The notes: generated from the sequence alone by a model not told the origin. A stretch of DNA of 64,000 bases from Drechmeria coniospora (GCF_001625195.1 NC_054391.1:7885157-7949156); one strand, 5' to 3'; positions 24,352 to 35,152 are shown, counted from the stretch's first letter. Program-made: numbers and translations.

Positions 24352-24585
24352 CTAGTCGGTACTTAGATCGGTACCCCAGTCGGTACCTAAATCGGTGCCT
24401 AGGTCGGCACCTAGATCGGTGCCTAGGTCGGCACCTAGATCGGTACTTAGGTCGGCACTTAAATCGGTACCTAGGTCGGCAACTAGATCGGTGCCTAGGT
24501 CGGTACCTAAATCGGTACCTAGCTCGGTACCTAGATCGGTGCCTAGGTCGGTACCTAGATCGGTACCTAGGTCGGTACCTAGTCC
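24352..24585 (+). repeat. CCTAGGTCGGTA minisatellite encoding (R-S-V/A-P)n in copia pol
   Basis: About 19 units of 12 bp (CCTAGATCGGTA / CCTAGGTCGGCA), in the pol frame as repeats of Arg-Ser-Val/Ala-Pro. The frame stays open to a TAG at 24788 (131 codons from 24395), reading on into Pro/Thr-rich sequence. The antisense frame is also open (GTDL repeats), a shadow of the repeat. Confidence 0.85.
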
Positions 24586-25794
24586 AGTACCGAAACCGGG
24601 ACCTAGACTAGGACCAGGTCCTAGCCCAACTACTAGTTCGGCTAACCCAAGGGACCTTACTAAGGCTACCCTATACAAAGACCCTATAGAGGACCCAATC
24701 CCTATAGAGGCAATAGACCTACCAGCAGTCCCTACTGCTAGTACTAAGGAACAGGCTATTCCAACTACTAGTACAGAATTTAGTAACTAGTCTTACCAAA
24801 GACTACTGCAATAAGCAGGCATTTAGTATATTAGACTAGGATATATTAGTCTACTATTATTGAAAAAGACTAATAAGATTACTAGTAGGTTACCTAACTT
24901 TTTATCTATTAAGGTTACCGATTTTTAATACCTTACCTATATACGGGCAAAATCCACTAAACGCTAGTTAAGGGATCCAATCGAGGATCTAAACTATATA
25001 CTTAACTTAATTAAAGGGGATACATTTAGGATTAAACCTATATCCTATAATCAAAAGTCCACTAGACTAATCCTTATCGATTGCAAATCCCAATTCTATT
25101 AAGTATATATCCTACCCAATAAGGAAGGACTAATAATTCTCTAGGCTATAAAGAACTTCTTTTAAAGCCTAAAAACATACTATAGCCGTTACCCAAAAAG
25201 GCTATTTTATAATAGAGGACCTAAAATTAACATACTACTTTAGGACTAGTTAGGTACTAAAGGAATACTATTCAATATATCTTACCCGTATACCCCTAAA
25301 CAAAATAGACTTACCGAACGGTCTATATAAGTTATTCTAGACCGGCTATAAGTAACTATAATCTAGACTAGCCTCCTACTATTCCTCTAGTCTACTATAC
25401 TTCCTGCTATAGTTAACCTAGTTAACTATACTGCAATTACTAATAGGGATCTAAGCCCCTACTAATTACTTAGGCAGGAGTTACAAGGGCTAAAAACGCT
25501 ACTAAACCTTATAGCCTATAAGGCTATTAGTACTTACTGTAAAGTCCTAATCCCTTACCAGAAACGGATTTAAAGTACTAAATTAGCATAACGCATAGAA
25601 CCAGTAAGGCTACTAGTAACGCTAGGTTCAAAAACATACCTTATATATATACCTTCCAGAAGGGTAGTTACAAAAACTACCTTCCTTAAAGTCCTAAAAG
25701 GTATTGGCCCTATCTCCCAAGGACTTTAACGACTACTAAGTCCTAGTCTCTAAGGACTAGAGTCAAAGGGGGAAATTAAAATAGAAGACTATAT

Positions 25795-25960
25795 CTTACA
25801 AAATAGCTCTAGTCCCCTAACACCTAGGGAGACAAAGGGGGCTAACGGACCTACTAGCCCTACTAGGGCTAGTAGACCTACTAGTCCTACTAGGACCAAT
25901 AGGTTGCAAGGAGCCAACGGACTAACTAGTCCTACTAGGACTAGTACAATAGAGGGGGTT
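25795..25960 (+). repeat. Pro/Thr/Ser repeat (P-T-S-P-T-R) between integrase and RT of copia
   Basis: Repeats of CCTACTAGTCCTACTAGG-type units coding PTSPTR and GANG(P/L)TSPTR in the pol frame. Shorter and less regular than the 24.35 kb array. Confidence 0.7.
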
Positions 25961-27088
25961 CTGGCCCAGCCAATAGAGGATCTACTAAATACCTCTCTTC
26001 TAAATGCACTACTAAAACCAAAAGACAACCCTAACCCAATAGATCTCAACCTAGCGTATTGGATCCAGAACCTATACTACTAAGCTAAGGCAAAGCAACT
26101 ACTAGTTAGTAGTAAGCCTACTAGCTAGAAACAGGTACTTAAGTTAAATAACAAAGACCAGTAGATAAGTACTATATTCTTAGAATTCCAGTAGCTTATT
26201 TAGGTAGGAGTATTTTATTTTATCCTCCTTTAAGAAATACTAACTAGCAGATAACTTTTGAAAAGCCGACTTATACTATAAGTTAAAAAGGATTAGCAGA
26301 ATAGCCCTATTAAATTTAAGGTACAACTAGTAGCTAAGGGATTTATATAAATTAAAGGCCTTAATTATATTAAGACTTTTGTAACTACTAGTATTCTACC
26401 TACCTAAAGGATACTACTAGCCCTAGCCGCTTAAAACAACTAATACGTTAAATAGATCGACCTTATTAGTACTTTCCTAAACAGTAAGCTACCTAAAGTT
26501 AATTACCTTAAAATTCCTAAGGGACTGGAAGTATTTATTAGTCTTAATAAGACTAATAATTTAGCTAAGCTACTAGCTAAGCTAGGCTATAACCCAATAG
26601 TTAAACAAGGTATCCTTTTAAAAAAGGCACTCTACGGCCTAAAACAAGGACCTAAAGAGTAGTAGGAAGTACTTACTAAACTACTATACCAATACGGATA
26701 CAGCCCTTTAGTATTTAATCCAGCTATTTACTATAATAGTACTACTAGTACTTATATAGTTAGCTATATTAACAACTACCTACTTATTAGACCAAACCTT
26801 ATATACATTAATAGGTTAAAATAATAACTATATAAGGTCTACCTAATTAAAGACTACGGATAGGCCGCCTTCTTCCTAGGCGTATAGATTAATCAAACAA
26901 CTAAGGGTATTTGACGGCTATAGCCCCTAAGGTCTTATTTACATCAACACCACGCGCCCACCCGATCGATTGAAACCACAATAAAATAGCCAAATTGCAG
27001 TTCTTTCAATTCCCCTCAATTGGGACATTACGATCCTCGAGTTACAGCCGCGCGCAGCCGATTGCGCGCGTGCAGTCGGGGGTCAAAG

Positions 27089-28906
27089 ATACCTTCAACT
27101 GGGAGGAAGAGGGCCGCCAGAAACGCAACCCCGCGCGTGCCGACCCCACCCAACGAGACCCACCCGATCCTACCCAATAAGACCCATCCGACCCCGCCCG
27201 ACGGGACCTGCCCAATCGCACCCAACGAGACCCACCCAATTGCACCCAACGAGACCCACCCAATTGCACCCAACGAGACCCATCCGATTGCACCCATCGA
27301 GACCCACCCAACCTACCCAACCCACCCGACTATAGGCCCGGCTACAGGCCCGGTCCTAGCCCAGCCTACCCTATACCAGAAAAATCAGGAAAAAAATCAG
27401 GAAAATCAGGTTCAGCCTACCCTATACAGGGAAATTCAGGAAAAAAATCAGGAAAATCAGGAAAGTCAGGAAAATACTATAAATATTAATATAACTCCAG
27501 AAAACGAAGAAAATACAATAAACGAAGACGAAATCGAACTTATATCCCTAGGTCAACCTACAGATACCGATATGGAAGACCTAGAGGATACGGAAGCCCC
27601 TATCCAACCAGAAACCCCCGAAACCCCCCTTATACTACAACAACGAAAACGAACCCACGCAGACCTAGAGTCTCCTGAAAGGCTACCTAAATTAGCTAAA
27701 AAGGGGATATCTAGGCCTATAACAACCGACCAAAACGAGGGCCAAGACCTAGCCCTATAAATCCAACAGGCTACTATACTTATACAAAGTGCAGTATCGA
27801 AGATGCTATATAGCCTCTTCGAACCCCTTATAAATGCACTACAAAATGCATTTCCAAGGGGCCCGAAGAGCTATAGCGAGGCAGCCCAAACACATATACC
27901 TACAGGTCTCCAGGACAGCGCTTGGGCGGTTGTCCCACCAAGGGGCCGAGGACCCAAAGGCTCTAACGGGCCTAGCAGGCCTGGCGGGCCTAACGGGCCT
28001 AACGGGCCTAGCGGGCCTGACGGGCCTAGCGGGCCTAACGGGCCTAGCGGGCCTAATGGGCCTACTAGGCCTAGTGGGCCTAACGGGCCTAGCGGGCCTA
28101 ACGGGCCTAACAGGCCTAGCAGAACCAACGGGCCCAAACGCCCTACAAAGGAAGGCTTACAAGTTATCCTAAAACTCCGAAAGGAGCCTAAGGGACCTAC
28201 AGAAAACAGACCCCAAGTACCCGCACTAACGCTACGGAATGCACTAAATAAGACCTTAGGGGCTATAGCCGTAGCTAGCATCGAGCTATCGGCTAGGGGC
28301 AACCTAGTTATTACAACAAAAGAGCCCTATACAGCAGCCCAACTGCTAGAAAAAAAACAGGCCTGGATAGGGCTATTTAATACTTATCCGGTTGAGGCAA
28401 TAGAGACCCCTATTAGTTGGATAAAGCTAGTAGTACACGGGGTACCTATTCTTACGGAGACCAATATTCTTAAAATTACTAAGTCGGAAATCGAGACCTT
28501 TAACCCAGTTACGGTTAGGGGCCAGCCCCGCTGGCTTAAAAAGCCTAGCCTAGGTAAGGCCGCCGGGTCTATTGTTTTTGCCGTCCCTACAGAACAGGAG
28601 GCTAGCTATAGCCTTAAAAATGGGCTATTTATAGCTGGAATTCGGGCCAAGGTGGTAGCCTATAAGGCCTATACGCCAAAGACCCAATGCTTTAGGTGTT
28701 AGGGCTACGGGTACGACCCAAGCCTTTGCAATAAGAAAATCCACTACGCACTATGCGCCAAAGGGCACTATACAAAGACCCACCGGTGCACTAGCTGCAA
28801 CGCTACAGAGCCCTGCAACCACCTCGAACTAGTATGTGCTAACTGTAACGGTAAGCACAAGGCTAATAGTACCGAGTGCGAAATCTATCAGGCTATTAGA
28901 CTATAA
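27089..28906 (+). pseudogene. LINE copy 1 ORF1 (nucleic-acid-binding, CCHC knuckles), three lesions
   Basis: Start codon is ATA here, where copies 2 and 3 have ATG (60425, 63589) in [12 protein letters not shown]. Order: basic N-terminus; 8-residue repeats (ETHPIAPN) ~27200-27310; Gln/Glu-rich stretch; Gly-Pro-Asn/Ser repeat 27966-28123; an RRM-like region; then Cys-rich knuckles (CFRC, CALCAKGHY, CTSC, CANC) to TAA at 28904. Internal stops TAA (27758) and TAG (28700) are CAG in copy 2 (61094, 62051), so they are decay rather than design. ORF1 products of this class bind element RNA. The TAA at 28904 is shared by copies 1 and 2 and may be the true end. Confidence 0.8.
27966..28123 (+). repeat. 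GGGCCTAGCGGGCCTAAC minisatellite in ORF1 (Gly-Pro-Ser/Asn)
   Basis: About 17 nine-base units (GGGCCTAGC / GGGCCTAAC) translated as Gly-Pro-Ser/Asn, a true Gly-X-Y collagen-like pattern in the ORF1 frame. GGG runs every 9 bases give a G3N6 pattern compatible with weak G-quadruplex formation (inference). Confidence 0.9.
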
Positions 28907-29298
28907 GTCGAAATAGCCCAGAAAAGTGCTATCTTAGGCTTATCCAGCATAACGCACGGAGGCATAATTTAGCACACCAATCGGTACTCCAACAGGCCTA
29001 CGAGCAACGTACCGATATTATCCTTCTACAAGAGCCCTACTGCCCTAAAATTCAAGGAGCATTTATAGGGCTCCAACACCCGTCTTACTATATTATTACA
29101 CTACAACAGTCAACTAGCCCTTTAAGTATTACAGTTAGACCTAGGGTCTTAACGTATATTAGGAAGGCTAGTAGGCTAGCTTATAATCCCCGATACGACC
29201 TATTTTCCGATCCGGATATCCAAGCTATAGAGATATTAGGTCCTAAACCATTTATCCTAATTAACCTTTACAACGAAAAGGAACAGGCCTACGAGGAC

Positions 29299-29442
29299 CC
29301 TAGCGGGCCTAATAGGCCTAGCGGGCCTATCGGGCCTATCGGGCCTAGCGGGCCTAACGGGCCTAGCGGGCCTAACGGGCCTAGCGGGCCTAACGGGCCT
29401 AGCGGGCCTAACGGGCCTAACGGGCCTAACGGGCCTAGGCCT
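29299..29442 (+). repeat. Gly-Pro-Ser/Asn minisatellite inside the endonuclease domain
   Basis: Same 9-base units as in ORF1, in frame, between [13 protein letters not shown] and [11 protein letters not shown], that is, just upstream of the GDFN catalytic block. Copy 2 has a shorter version (62652-62752), so unit number varies between copies. Confidence 0.9.
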
Positions 29443-30415
29443 AGCGCTAGGCCTAGCGGGCAACCAAGCCAGAACCCCTATACAGTCGAGAGGCTCCTTC
29501 TACCCTATAGATGCAATAAGCCTACACTTATTATAGGGGATTTCAACTTACATCACCCATTATGGAATCCAGCGGTAGACCCTATTAGGGCTACTAAGGC
29601 ACAAAGGCTAGTAAACTGGCTAACAAGCCAGAAGGCTAGCCTAATCCAGGACCCAGAAGAGGTTAAAGGGGGTACCTATTTTAGGCCCGGCTTAAAGTCT
29701 AGGTCTATTATTGACCTAGCCTTTAGTACCCCTTTTAACCTACTAAACTGGTCTAACTGGAGGTACTTAGAGGCATCCGGGTCCGATCACCAGGTAATCG
29801 CCTTTAAAGCTAGGGCGCCTGTCCTACCTACAGCAAGCCTACTATTCCAGTCTAGGCCCCCCTTATTCGATTACAAGAAGGCCAACTGGAATAAGTATAA
29901 CTGTTTATTACAGGAAAAGCAGGCATCCCTAAATTAGCAACTAGATACCCTAATTTCAGTAAGGGATCTAGATAGAATAGCTATACTAATTACAGAGGCT
30001 ATACAGGCAGTAGCTATAGAGGCAATCCCTAGGCTACGGCCTAGTGAACGGTCTAAGCCTTGGTGGACCCCCGAGCTACTAGACTTACGGAAGACCCTTA
30101 GCCGTACACAAAGACTATTTCGGAAAAACCGGAAATGCAAAGAAGACTGGAAAACGGCCCGTAATGCCTATTTTTATGCTATTCGGAAGGCTAAAGTAGG
30201 CTACTGGGAGACCTTTCTAGCTAATGCAGTTAACAGGGAGGTTTTCCAAGCCTATAACTATACGAAAGCTAGCTAGAATACTAACCTTCCGGGTATATTG
30301 TATACTAAGGAAGGAAGAGATATAATAGCAAATACCTTCCAGGAAAAATGCGATGCCTTTATTACAACCCTATTTCCGACAGGGCCTACAGAACTAACGG
30401 AGCCAACAGAACCTA

Positions 30416-30662
30416 TAGGGCCTAGTAGGCTGCTTAGCAGGCCTAGCGGGCCTAGCGGGCCTAGCGGGCCTGGTGGACCTAACGGACCTAATGGGCCTGG
30501 TGGGCCTAGCGGGCCTGGCGAGCCTAGCGGGCCTAACAGACCTAACGGGCCTAGCGGGCCTAGCGGGCCTAGCGGACCTAACGGGCCTAGCGGGCCTAGC
30601 GGACCTAACGGGCCTGGCGGGCCTAGCGGGCCTAGCGGGCCTAGCGGGCCTAGCGGGCCTTG
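30416..30662 (+). repeat. Gly-Pro-Xaa minisatellite between endonuclease and RT
   Basis: About 26 units of GGGCCTAGC-type sequence, in frame with the endonuclease (GPSGPNGPG...). In the RT frame the same DNA reads TAG/TAA repeatedly, so RT cannot be reached in that frame from upstream. Confidence 0.9.
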
Positions 30663-30665
30663 TAG

Positions 30666-33143
30666 GAGGCCCACTATAAAACAGCCCCAGGGCCCGATAC
30701 TATCGGTTTCCTCCTTATCCAACAGACTTATAAGGTTATTCCTAAATTCCTCTTTAAGGCCTATAACGCTTTATTTACAGAAGGCTACCACCCTAAGCTA
30801 TGGCGACAAAGTATAGGCATTATCCTTCCTAAGCAAGGCAACCGAGACTATAGGAAGCCTAAGTCTTACAGGGTAATAGCCTTACTAAATTGCCTAGGCA
30901 AAGTCCTCGAAAAACTATTCGCTACGCAATTAAGCTACCTAGCCAATACTATAGACCTATTAGGCCCTACACAACTAGGCGGGCGGAAACAAAGGTCTGC
31001 AATAGATACAGCCCTACTACTAACCCACTATATCGAATTACAGCGCCTATCGAGGAAAAAAGCTAGTAGTACTATTACTACTACATTATTTCTTGATATT
31101 AAAGGCACCTTCGATTACGTATCAAAGACTAAGCTTATAGGGGTTTTACGAAGGCTAGACCTCCCAAAGGCCCTAATTAGCTGGGTTACATCGTTCCTAT
31201 CAGGCCGATCGATCCAACTAGCCTTCGACGGCCAAATCCACCAACTAGTCGAAATAGCTATAGGAATACCGCAAGGATCGCCTATAAGCCCTATCTTATT
31301 CCTAATTTATATTAGGGATATTATAGCGGATAAGGCCTTCCAGTTATCCTATATTGATGACTTTAGCCTAACGGTATCGTCTAGATCTGCCTATAAGAAC
31401 TGCCGGGCGCTAGAAGGTATTGTAACTAGGCTTACAGCCCAAGCAACGGACCAAGGGGTCCAATTTGACTACGGGAAAACGGAACTAATCCACTTTACTA
31501 CACAAAGAGCCCCTATAACGGAAGGCGTAACAATAGCTAATATAGCAATTTCACCAAAGCCCGTTATTAGGTGGCTAGGTATTTGGTTCGACTCAAAGCT
31601 ATCGTTTAAATTACACATCGAAAACCGGATAGCCCTAGCTAGGGCCGCCTTCCTAGGCCTATCTAGGCTAGCAAGTACCCAAAAGGGCCTACCCTATAGG
31701 GCACTACGGCAACTATATATTGCGTGTATTACTACTATAGCGGACTTCGGGGTCCCTGTTTGGTACAAAGGCCAGGGCAAAGGCCTAATGCAGTACTATC
31801 AACGCCTACAAAACGAGGCCCTACCGAAGGTCCTAGGGGCTTTTAGGGGGTCCCCTACAAAAGCCCTAGAAATCGAGGCCGCGATCCCCCCGCTGGAGAT
31901 ACGGTTCCAGAAGGCCTGCCTAGGCTACGCCCTAAGGACCCTAATGTTTCAGTACAACCACCCGATCCGTAAGGCCTACAACATAGCCATACGGGACGAA
32001 CTAGCCGAATCAGGGTCTGATTTAGGTACTTTTACCTATATTAGGCCTATAACACAGCTATTCCGGCTACTATCGAAAATCAAGGAAATAATAGGCCCTA
32101 ACTGGGGCCTAGAGAGACAAAGAGCGGCCTGGCAAGCCCCCTGGGCCCTAGGGCCTAGGGCCTCTATAAGTATTTCGCAAAGCCCTAAGGAGACCGCTAA
32201 ACTAGAACACGAAACCCTTCTAAGGGACCTAGAATTTAATAACTGTATTATTTATTATACAGACGGGTCACAAGGGACTATTAGGGGTCAAACAACGAAC
32301 TCGTGCGCCTATTACGAAACGGACCCTACAGGCCGGGCCCTAGGGGCAAAGGCCTATAACCTAGGCCCTAGGATCGAAGTAGTTGATGCCGAGCTAATTG
32401 GTATAACGAGGGCCCTAAAGGCCTTATCCCAACGAAACCCCCTACCGCAAGAAGCCTATCTTTTTATAGATAGCCAAGCAGCTATTCAGAAGGTAACCGT
32501 AGGCTATAGCGACCTAGCCTATAAGGCAAGGCAGCTATTAAATAGCCTAGCGGACCGGAAAGTAGCTATAACCCTAACGTGGTGCCCTAGCCACGTTGGA
32601 ATTATAGGGAATGAAATTGCAGACCAGGTAGCAAAAGGAGGCCTAACTAGGCCTAGTATAGGTACCCCCTATACCTCCCTAAGCTATCTACGGAGGAGGG
32701 TAAAGGAAGTAGCCCTAGGGGGGTGGAAGGAGCTATGGGCTAGGGAGGAGGCCCGAGGCCCTAAGGCTAGGGGCCTAGGGGCCCACTATCGAAGGACTGG
32801 GAAACCTAGGTTTGCGTATAAGCCTAGCCTACCCGATTTGCCTAGGCCTATCCAATCGGCCTATATACAACTAAAAACAGGGATCGGATACCTTAAGCCC
32901 TACCAAAAAAAGATTGGAAAAATCGACTCGGACGCCTGTAAGTGCGGGCAAAAACAGACTGTAACCCACCTATTGCTACATTGTGTACGTTATAGGAAGG
33001 AACGGAAAGACCTAAAGGAAGCCCTACAGGGTAAGCCGCTTACCCTACCGATTTTATTTAGTACTAGGCAAGGAAGGGAGGCTCTATTTGAGTTCCTAAC
33101 TACTACTAATATTGGTACGGCAAAGTGGTACCTAGAGGAATAG
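30666..33143 (+). CDS. LINE copy 1 reverse transcriptase-RNase H frame, uninterrupted
   Basis: I read this frame codon by codon and found no stop for about 825 codons (30666-33143); the first ATG is at 31788, so a methionine-start search shows only the last 451 codons. RT blocks: [39 protein letters not shown] (catalytic Asp), [13 protein letters not shown], and YIDDFSL (catalytic YxDD). RNase H acidic residues: [24 protein letters not shown] and [11 protein letters not shown]-terminal Cys/His motif (CKCGQ...HLLLHC) follows. It carries out target-primed cDNA synthesis and RNA removal. The frame is offset by -1 from the endonuclease frame, so it is either broken by an indel or needs frameshifting. 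Confidence 0.85.
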   Translation, partial: EAHYKTAPGPDTIGFLLIQQTYKVIPKFLFKAYNALFTEGYHPKLWRQSIGIILPKQGNRDYRKPKSYRVIALLNCLGKVLEKLFATQLSYLANTIDLLGPTQLGGRKQRSAIDTALLLTHYIELQRLSRKKASSTITTTLFLDIKGTFDYVSKTKLIGVLRRLDLPKALISWVTSFLSGRSIQLAFDGQIHQLVEIAIGIPQGSPISPILFLIYIRDIIADKAFQLSYIDDFSLTVSSRSAYKNCRALEGIVTRLTAQATDQGVQFDYGKTELIHFTTQRAPITEGVTIANIAISPKPVIRWLGIWFDSKLSFKLHIENRIALARAAFLGLSRLASTQKGLPYRALRQLYIACITTIADFGVPVWYKGQGKGLMQYYQRLQNEALPKVLGAFRGSPTKALEIEAAIPPLEIRFQKACLGYALRTLMFQYNHPIRKAYNIAIRDELAESGSDLGTFTYIRPITQLFRLLSKIKEIIGPNWGLERQRAAWQAPWALGPRASISISQSPKETAKLEHETLLRDLEFNNCIIYYTDGSQGTIRGQTTNSCAYYETDPTGRALGAKAYNLGPRIEVVDAELIGITRALKALSQRNPLPQEAYLFIDSQAAIQKVTVGYSDLAYKARQLLNSLADRKVAITLTWCPSHVGIIGNEIADQVAKGGLTRPSIGTPYTSLSYLRRRVKEVALGGWKELWAREEARGPKARGLGAHYRRTGKPRFAYKPSLPDLPRPIQSAYIQLKTGIGYLKPYQKKIGKIDSDACKCGQKQTVTHLLLHCVRYRKERKDLKEALQGKPLTLPILFSTRQGREALFEFLTTTNIGTAKWYLEE

Positions 33144-33390
33144 TACTAGGCCTAGGCCTAGGGACTAAGATTCGTGAAATGCGAGGGAAAGCTCTACTGA
33201 TTTAATATAAATAGCCAGTCGTTACTGCTAGTTTAGTTAGCTAGTTAGCTCCTGCGGGCTGTTAGGACCCTAAGGGCCCAGTAGGCCTATTAGGTCTTCT
33301 AGGCCCTAAGGGATCTATAGGCCGCCGCGCCATAGCCCCTAGGGCTGCATGCGCGTAATGAATGAAAAAAAAAAAAAAAAAAAGGGTATT

Positions 33391-34180
33391 ACTCTTAGTT
33401 AAAAAGGGTATATTAAGGAAGCCCTATTCCGATTTAGGTTAAAGGAGGCCAAGATAGTAGCAATACCACTATAGCTAGGAGTACTTAAGCAGGCTACTAT
33501 AACGCCCCTTACTCCTTTATCCGCAACCGACTAACTAGTATACTAATAAATAATAGGGACTTTAATATACCTTATACTATTAACCCGACTAAATATAGCC
33601 TTTGCAATTTAATAGCTATCTCGGTATATGCACTAGGCTACTAACCTATAGCTATTAGCCGGTAAGAACCTTTTTCGATATCTAAAAGGAACTATAGACC
33701 TAGCTATTTACTACTAGTCTAAGCCTATAGTATCCAACCTACTTAGATTTTCTAATAGCAACTTTATAAGTAACTTAGACTCCTTTAAGTCTACCTATAG
33801 GTACCTCTTTACCCTAGTAGGTAGACCAATCTACTAAAAATTAAAAAGGGCTAATACTATTGCTCTTTCTACCATAAAGGTAGAATTAAATACCCTACTA
33901 AAAGCTATTTAGGAACTTAAATAGCTAGATAGTTTATTTACAGAAATAGGTAAGGGTCTTAAAAAGCCTATCCTACTTTTATATAATAATAATAGATCTA
34001 TCTCTAACGCTAATAATTCTAATTAGCATAACCGAATAAAGTATATACTACTAAAGTTCCAGTATATTCAGTAAGAAGCAGCAAACGGATTAACCAAAAT
34101 CAGTTACCTAAACACTAAGTCTATACCTACCGATAGCCTTACTAAAGCCCTTACTGCTAATTTCTTCTAATACTACCTTA
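33391..34180 (+). pseudogene. Copia C pol relic, second part (RT end and RNase H)
   Basis: Continues the copia frame after the LINE. RNase H reads ALSTIKVELN (~33.87 kb; expected ALSSTEAEY) and the C-terminal block HNRIKYILLKFQYIQ (~34.03 kb; expected HxRTKHIDxRxHFIRE), ending in TDSLTKAL. Regular TAG/TAA stops. It is followed by the polypurine tract. Confidence 0.8.
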
Positions 34181-34240
34181 GCCTACTAGGTCTCTAAGGA
34201 TCCCTATTTAGTAGTAGTAGTACTAACTAAATAAAGGGGG

Positions 34241-34908
34241 TATTAAAATACTAGTATTTATACTAGTAAGACTACCCAAATAGGATACTATCCTATTATT
34301 ACTAATAGTACTACTACTAGTAAAGATACTATACTATACTATAAGTATTAGTAAGCATACTAAGTTAACCAATAGTATACAATATACTACTTCTCCGAAC
34401 TACTACTCGGAACGACTAACGGCAAAAAAAAAAAAAAAACTTACTACTACAATACAACTTATATATATAGTAGCCAGTTAACTACAGGAGCTAATTAATT
34501 ATAATAATAATTACCGTTCTTCTAATTGCTACTAGCTATTACTAGCCTATAGTACTACTGCAGGTAATTAAACTATTATATAACCGAAACGGTAATTAAA
34601 CTATTATACAACTAAATAGGTAATTAAACTATTATATAACCAAACGGGCAATTAAACTATAGTATAACTATACAGCTACAATCTGGACCTATATAGTACT
34701 ACTCTATAGGTATAAATAGCTATACTTCCCTTGCACTTTAGGTAGATAAATAATTGCATTTATTTATATAATTCGGTACTACTAATTATATACTCTTACT
34801 CAATTACTAACTAGTACCCCTTATACTATTACTAATAGCTTAATTAATTCCCTAGTCCATATAATATACTTTTACTACCCCCTCCTCTTACGCATCCAAA
34901 TTGCAAGA
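34241..34908 (+). repeat. 3' LTR of copia C
   Basis: 668 bp, collinear with 21395-22064 including the four ~33 bp tandem units (34563-34665). One local oddity: the hairpin region is replaced by a run of 16-17 A at ~34424-34439. Confidence 0.85.
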
Positions 34909-34913
34909 CTATA

Positions 34914-35152
34914 TAAGGTATTAATTTAGTACTTTAAATCCGTTTCTAATAAGGAATTAGGACTTTGCAATATATACTAATAGCTTTATAGGCTATAATA
35001 TTTAGTAGTATTTTTAGTTCCTATAATTCTTACTTTAGTAATTAGTAAGGACTTAAGTCCTAATTCGAAATTATAATATAGTTAATTAGGATAACTATAG
35101 TAAGAAGAATAATAAACTAAAGAAAAAGTAAAAGGCTAGCCTAAATTATTAT
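34914..35152. other. AT-rich spacer between copia C and gypsy B2
   Basis: 239 bp of decayed sequence. No gene or terminal structure recognised. Confidence 0.5.

Larger units (their letters stand above)
23860..26911 (+). pseudogene. Copia C pol relic, first part (protease, integrase, RT)
   Basis: Domains are readable through stops. An aspartic-protease-like NTSSTYHLVNN near 23.89 kb (expected D[ST]GA-xHH). An integrase with a zinc-finger RLGYIS stretch near 24.83 kb and a core ending TERSI*VILDRL near 25.31 kb. RT with KVQLVAKGF (~26.32 kb), ALYGLKQGP (~26.63 kb) and the YxDD box decayed to YINNYLLI (~26.77 kb). Order protease-integrase-RT is diagnostic of Ty1/copia. The RT is interrupted at 26911 by the LINE. 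Two Pro-rich minisatellites sit at the protease/integrase and integrase/RT junctions. Confidence 0.8.
28930..30662 (+). pseudogene. LINE copy 1 ORF2, endonuclease and linker frame
   Basis: APE-type endonuclease that nicks the target for target-primed reverse transcription. The frame reads LRLIQHN near the start, then [19 protein letters not shown] (~29539-29568), SIIDLAF and GSDHQV, the expected endonuclease blocks, followed by PWWTPEL of the linker. Only two stops interrupt 1.7 kb: TAG at 29935 (also present in copy 2, at ~63249) and TAG at 30274 (probably from TGG). A Gly-Pro repeat interrupts the endonuclease at 29299-29442. A second one fills the linker before RT. No good ATG at the 5' end; the true start is unresolved. 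Confidence 0.8.
26912..33381 (+). mobile_element. Near full-length Tad/I-like LINE (copy 1)
   Basis: A 9 bp duplication AAGGGTATT (26903-26911 and 33382-33390) and a 3' poly-A (33365-33383) bound a 6.47 kb non-LTR element. Order: GC-rich 5' UTR, ORF1 with Pro-rich repeats and zinc knuckles, ORF2 with AP endonuclease, RT and RNase H, then a 3' UTR. The common 5' start of all copies is CATCAACACC (26942); the first 30 bp (26912-26941) are extra. It is inserted in the copia RT, which resumes at 33391. It is far less decayed than its host element. Confidence 0.92.
21395..34908 (+). mobile_element. Ty1/copia-type LTR retrotransposon 'C' carrying a nested LINE
   Basis: LTRs 21395-22064 and 34241-34908, with a 5 bp duplication CTATA at 21390-21394 and 34909-34913. 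Without the LINE (26912-33381) it is about 7 kb. Plus-strand order is copia-like: gag relic, protease, integrase, then RT and RNase H (split by the LINE), a polypurine tract AAAGGGGG (34233-34240), then the 3' LTR. Decay is moderate and motifs are readable, but each domain has multiple TAG/TAA stops. Confidence 0.9.

Noticed and set aside
24352..24678. GTDL-repeat ORF on the minus strand
   Set aside because: Shadow of the 12 bp copia minisatellite. The plus frame matches the copia pol frame.
27871..28302. Antisense LGPLGP-rich ORFs across the Gly-Pro arrays (also at 30273-30722 and 61207-61653)
   Set aside because: They are reverse-strand readings of the nine-base minisatellite, which leaves several frames open. 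No domain is present, while the plus strand carries the LINE proteins.
31788..33143. Stand-alone RNase H host gene
   Set aside because: It is the 3' part of the continuous LINE RT-RNase H frame and occurs again at 16.5 kb and 59.2 kb with LINE flanks.
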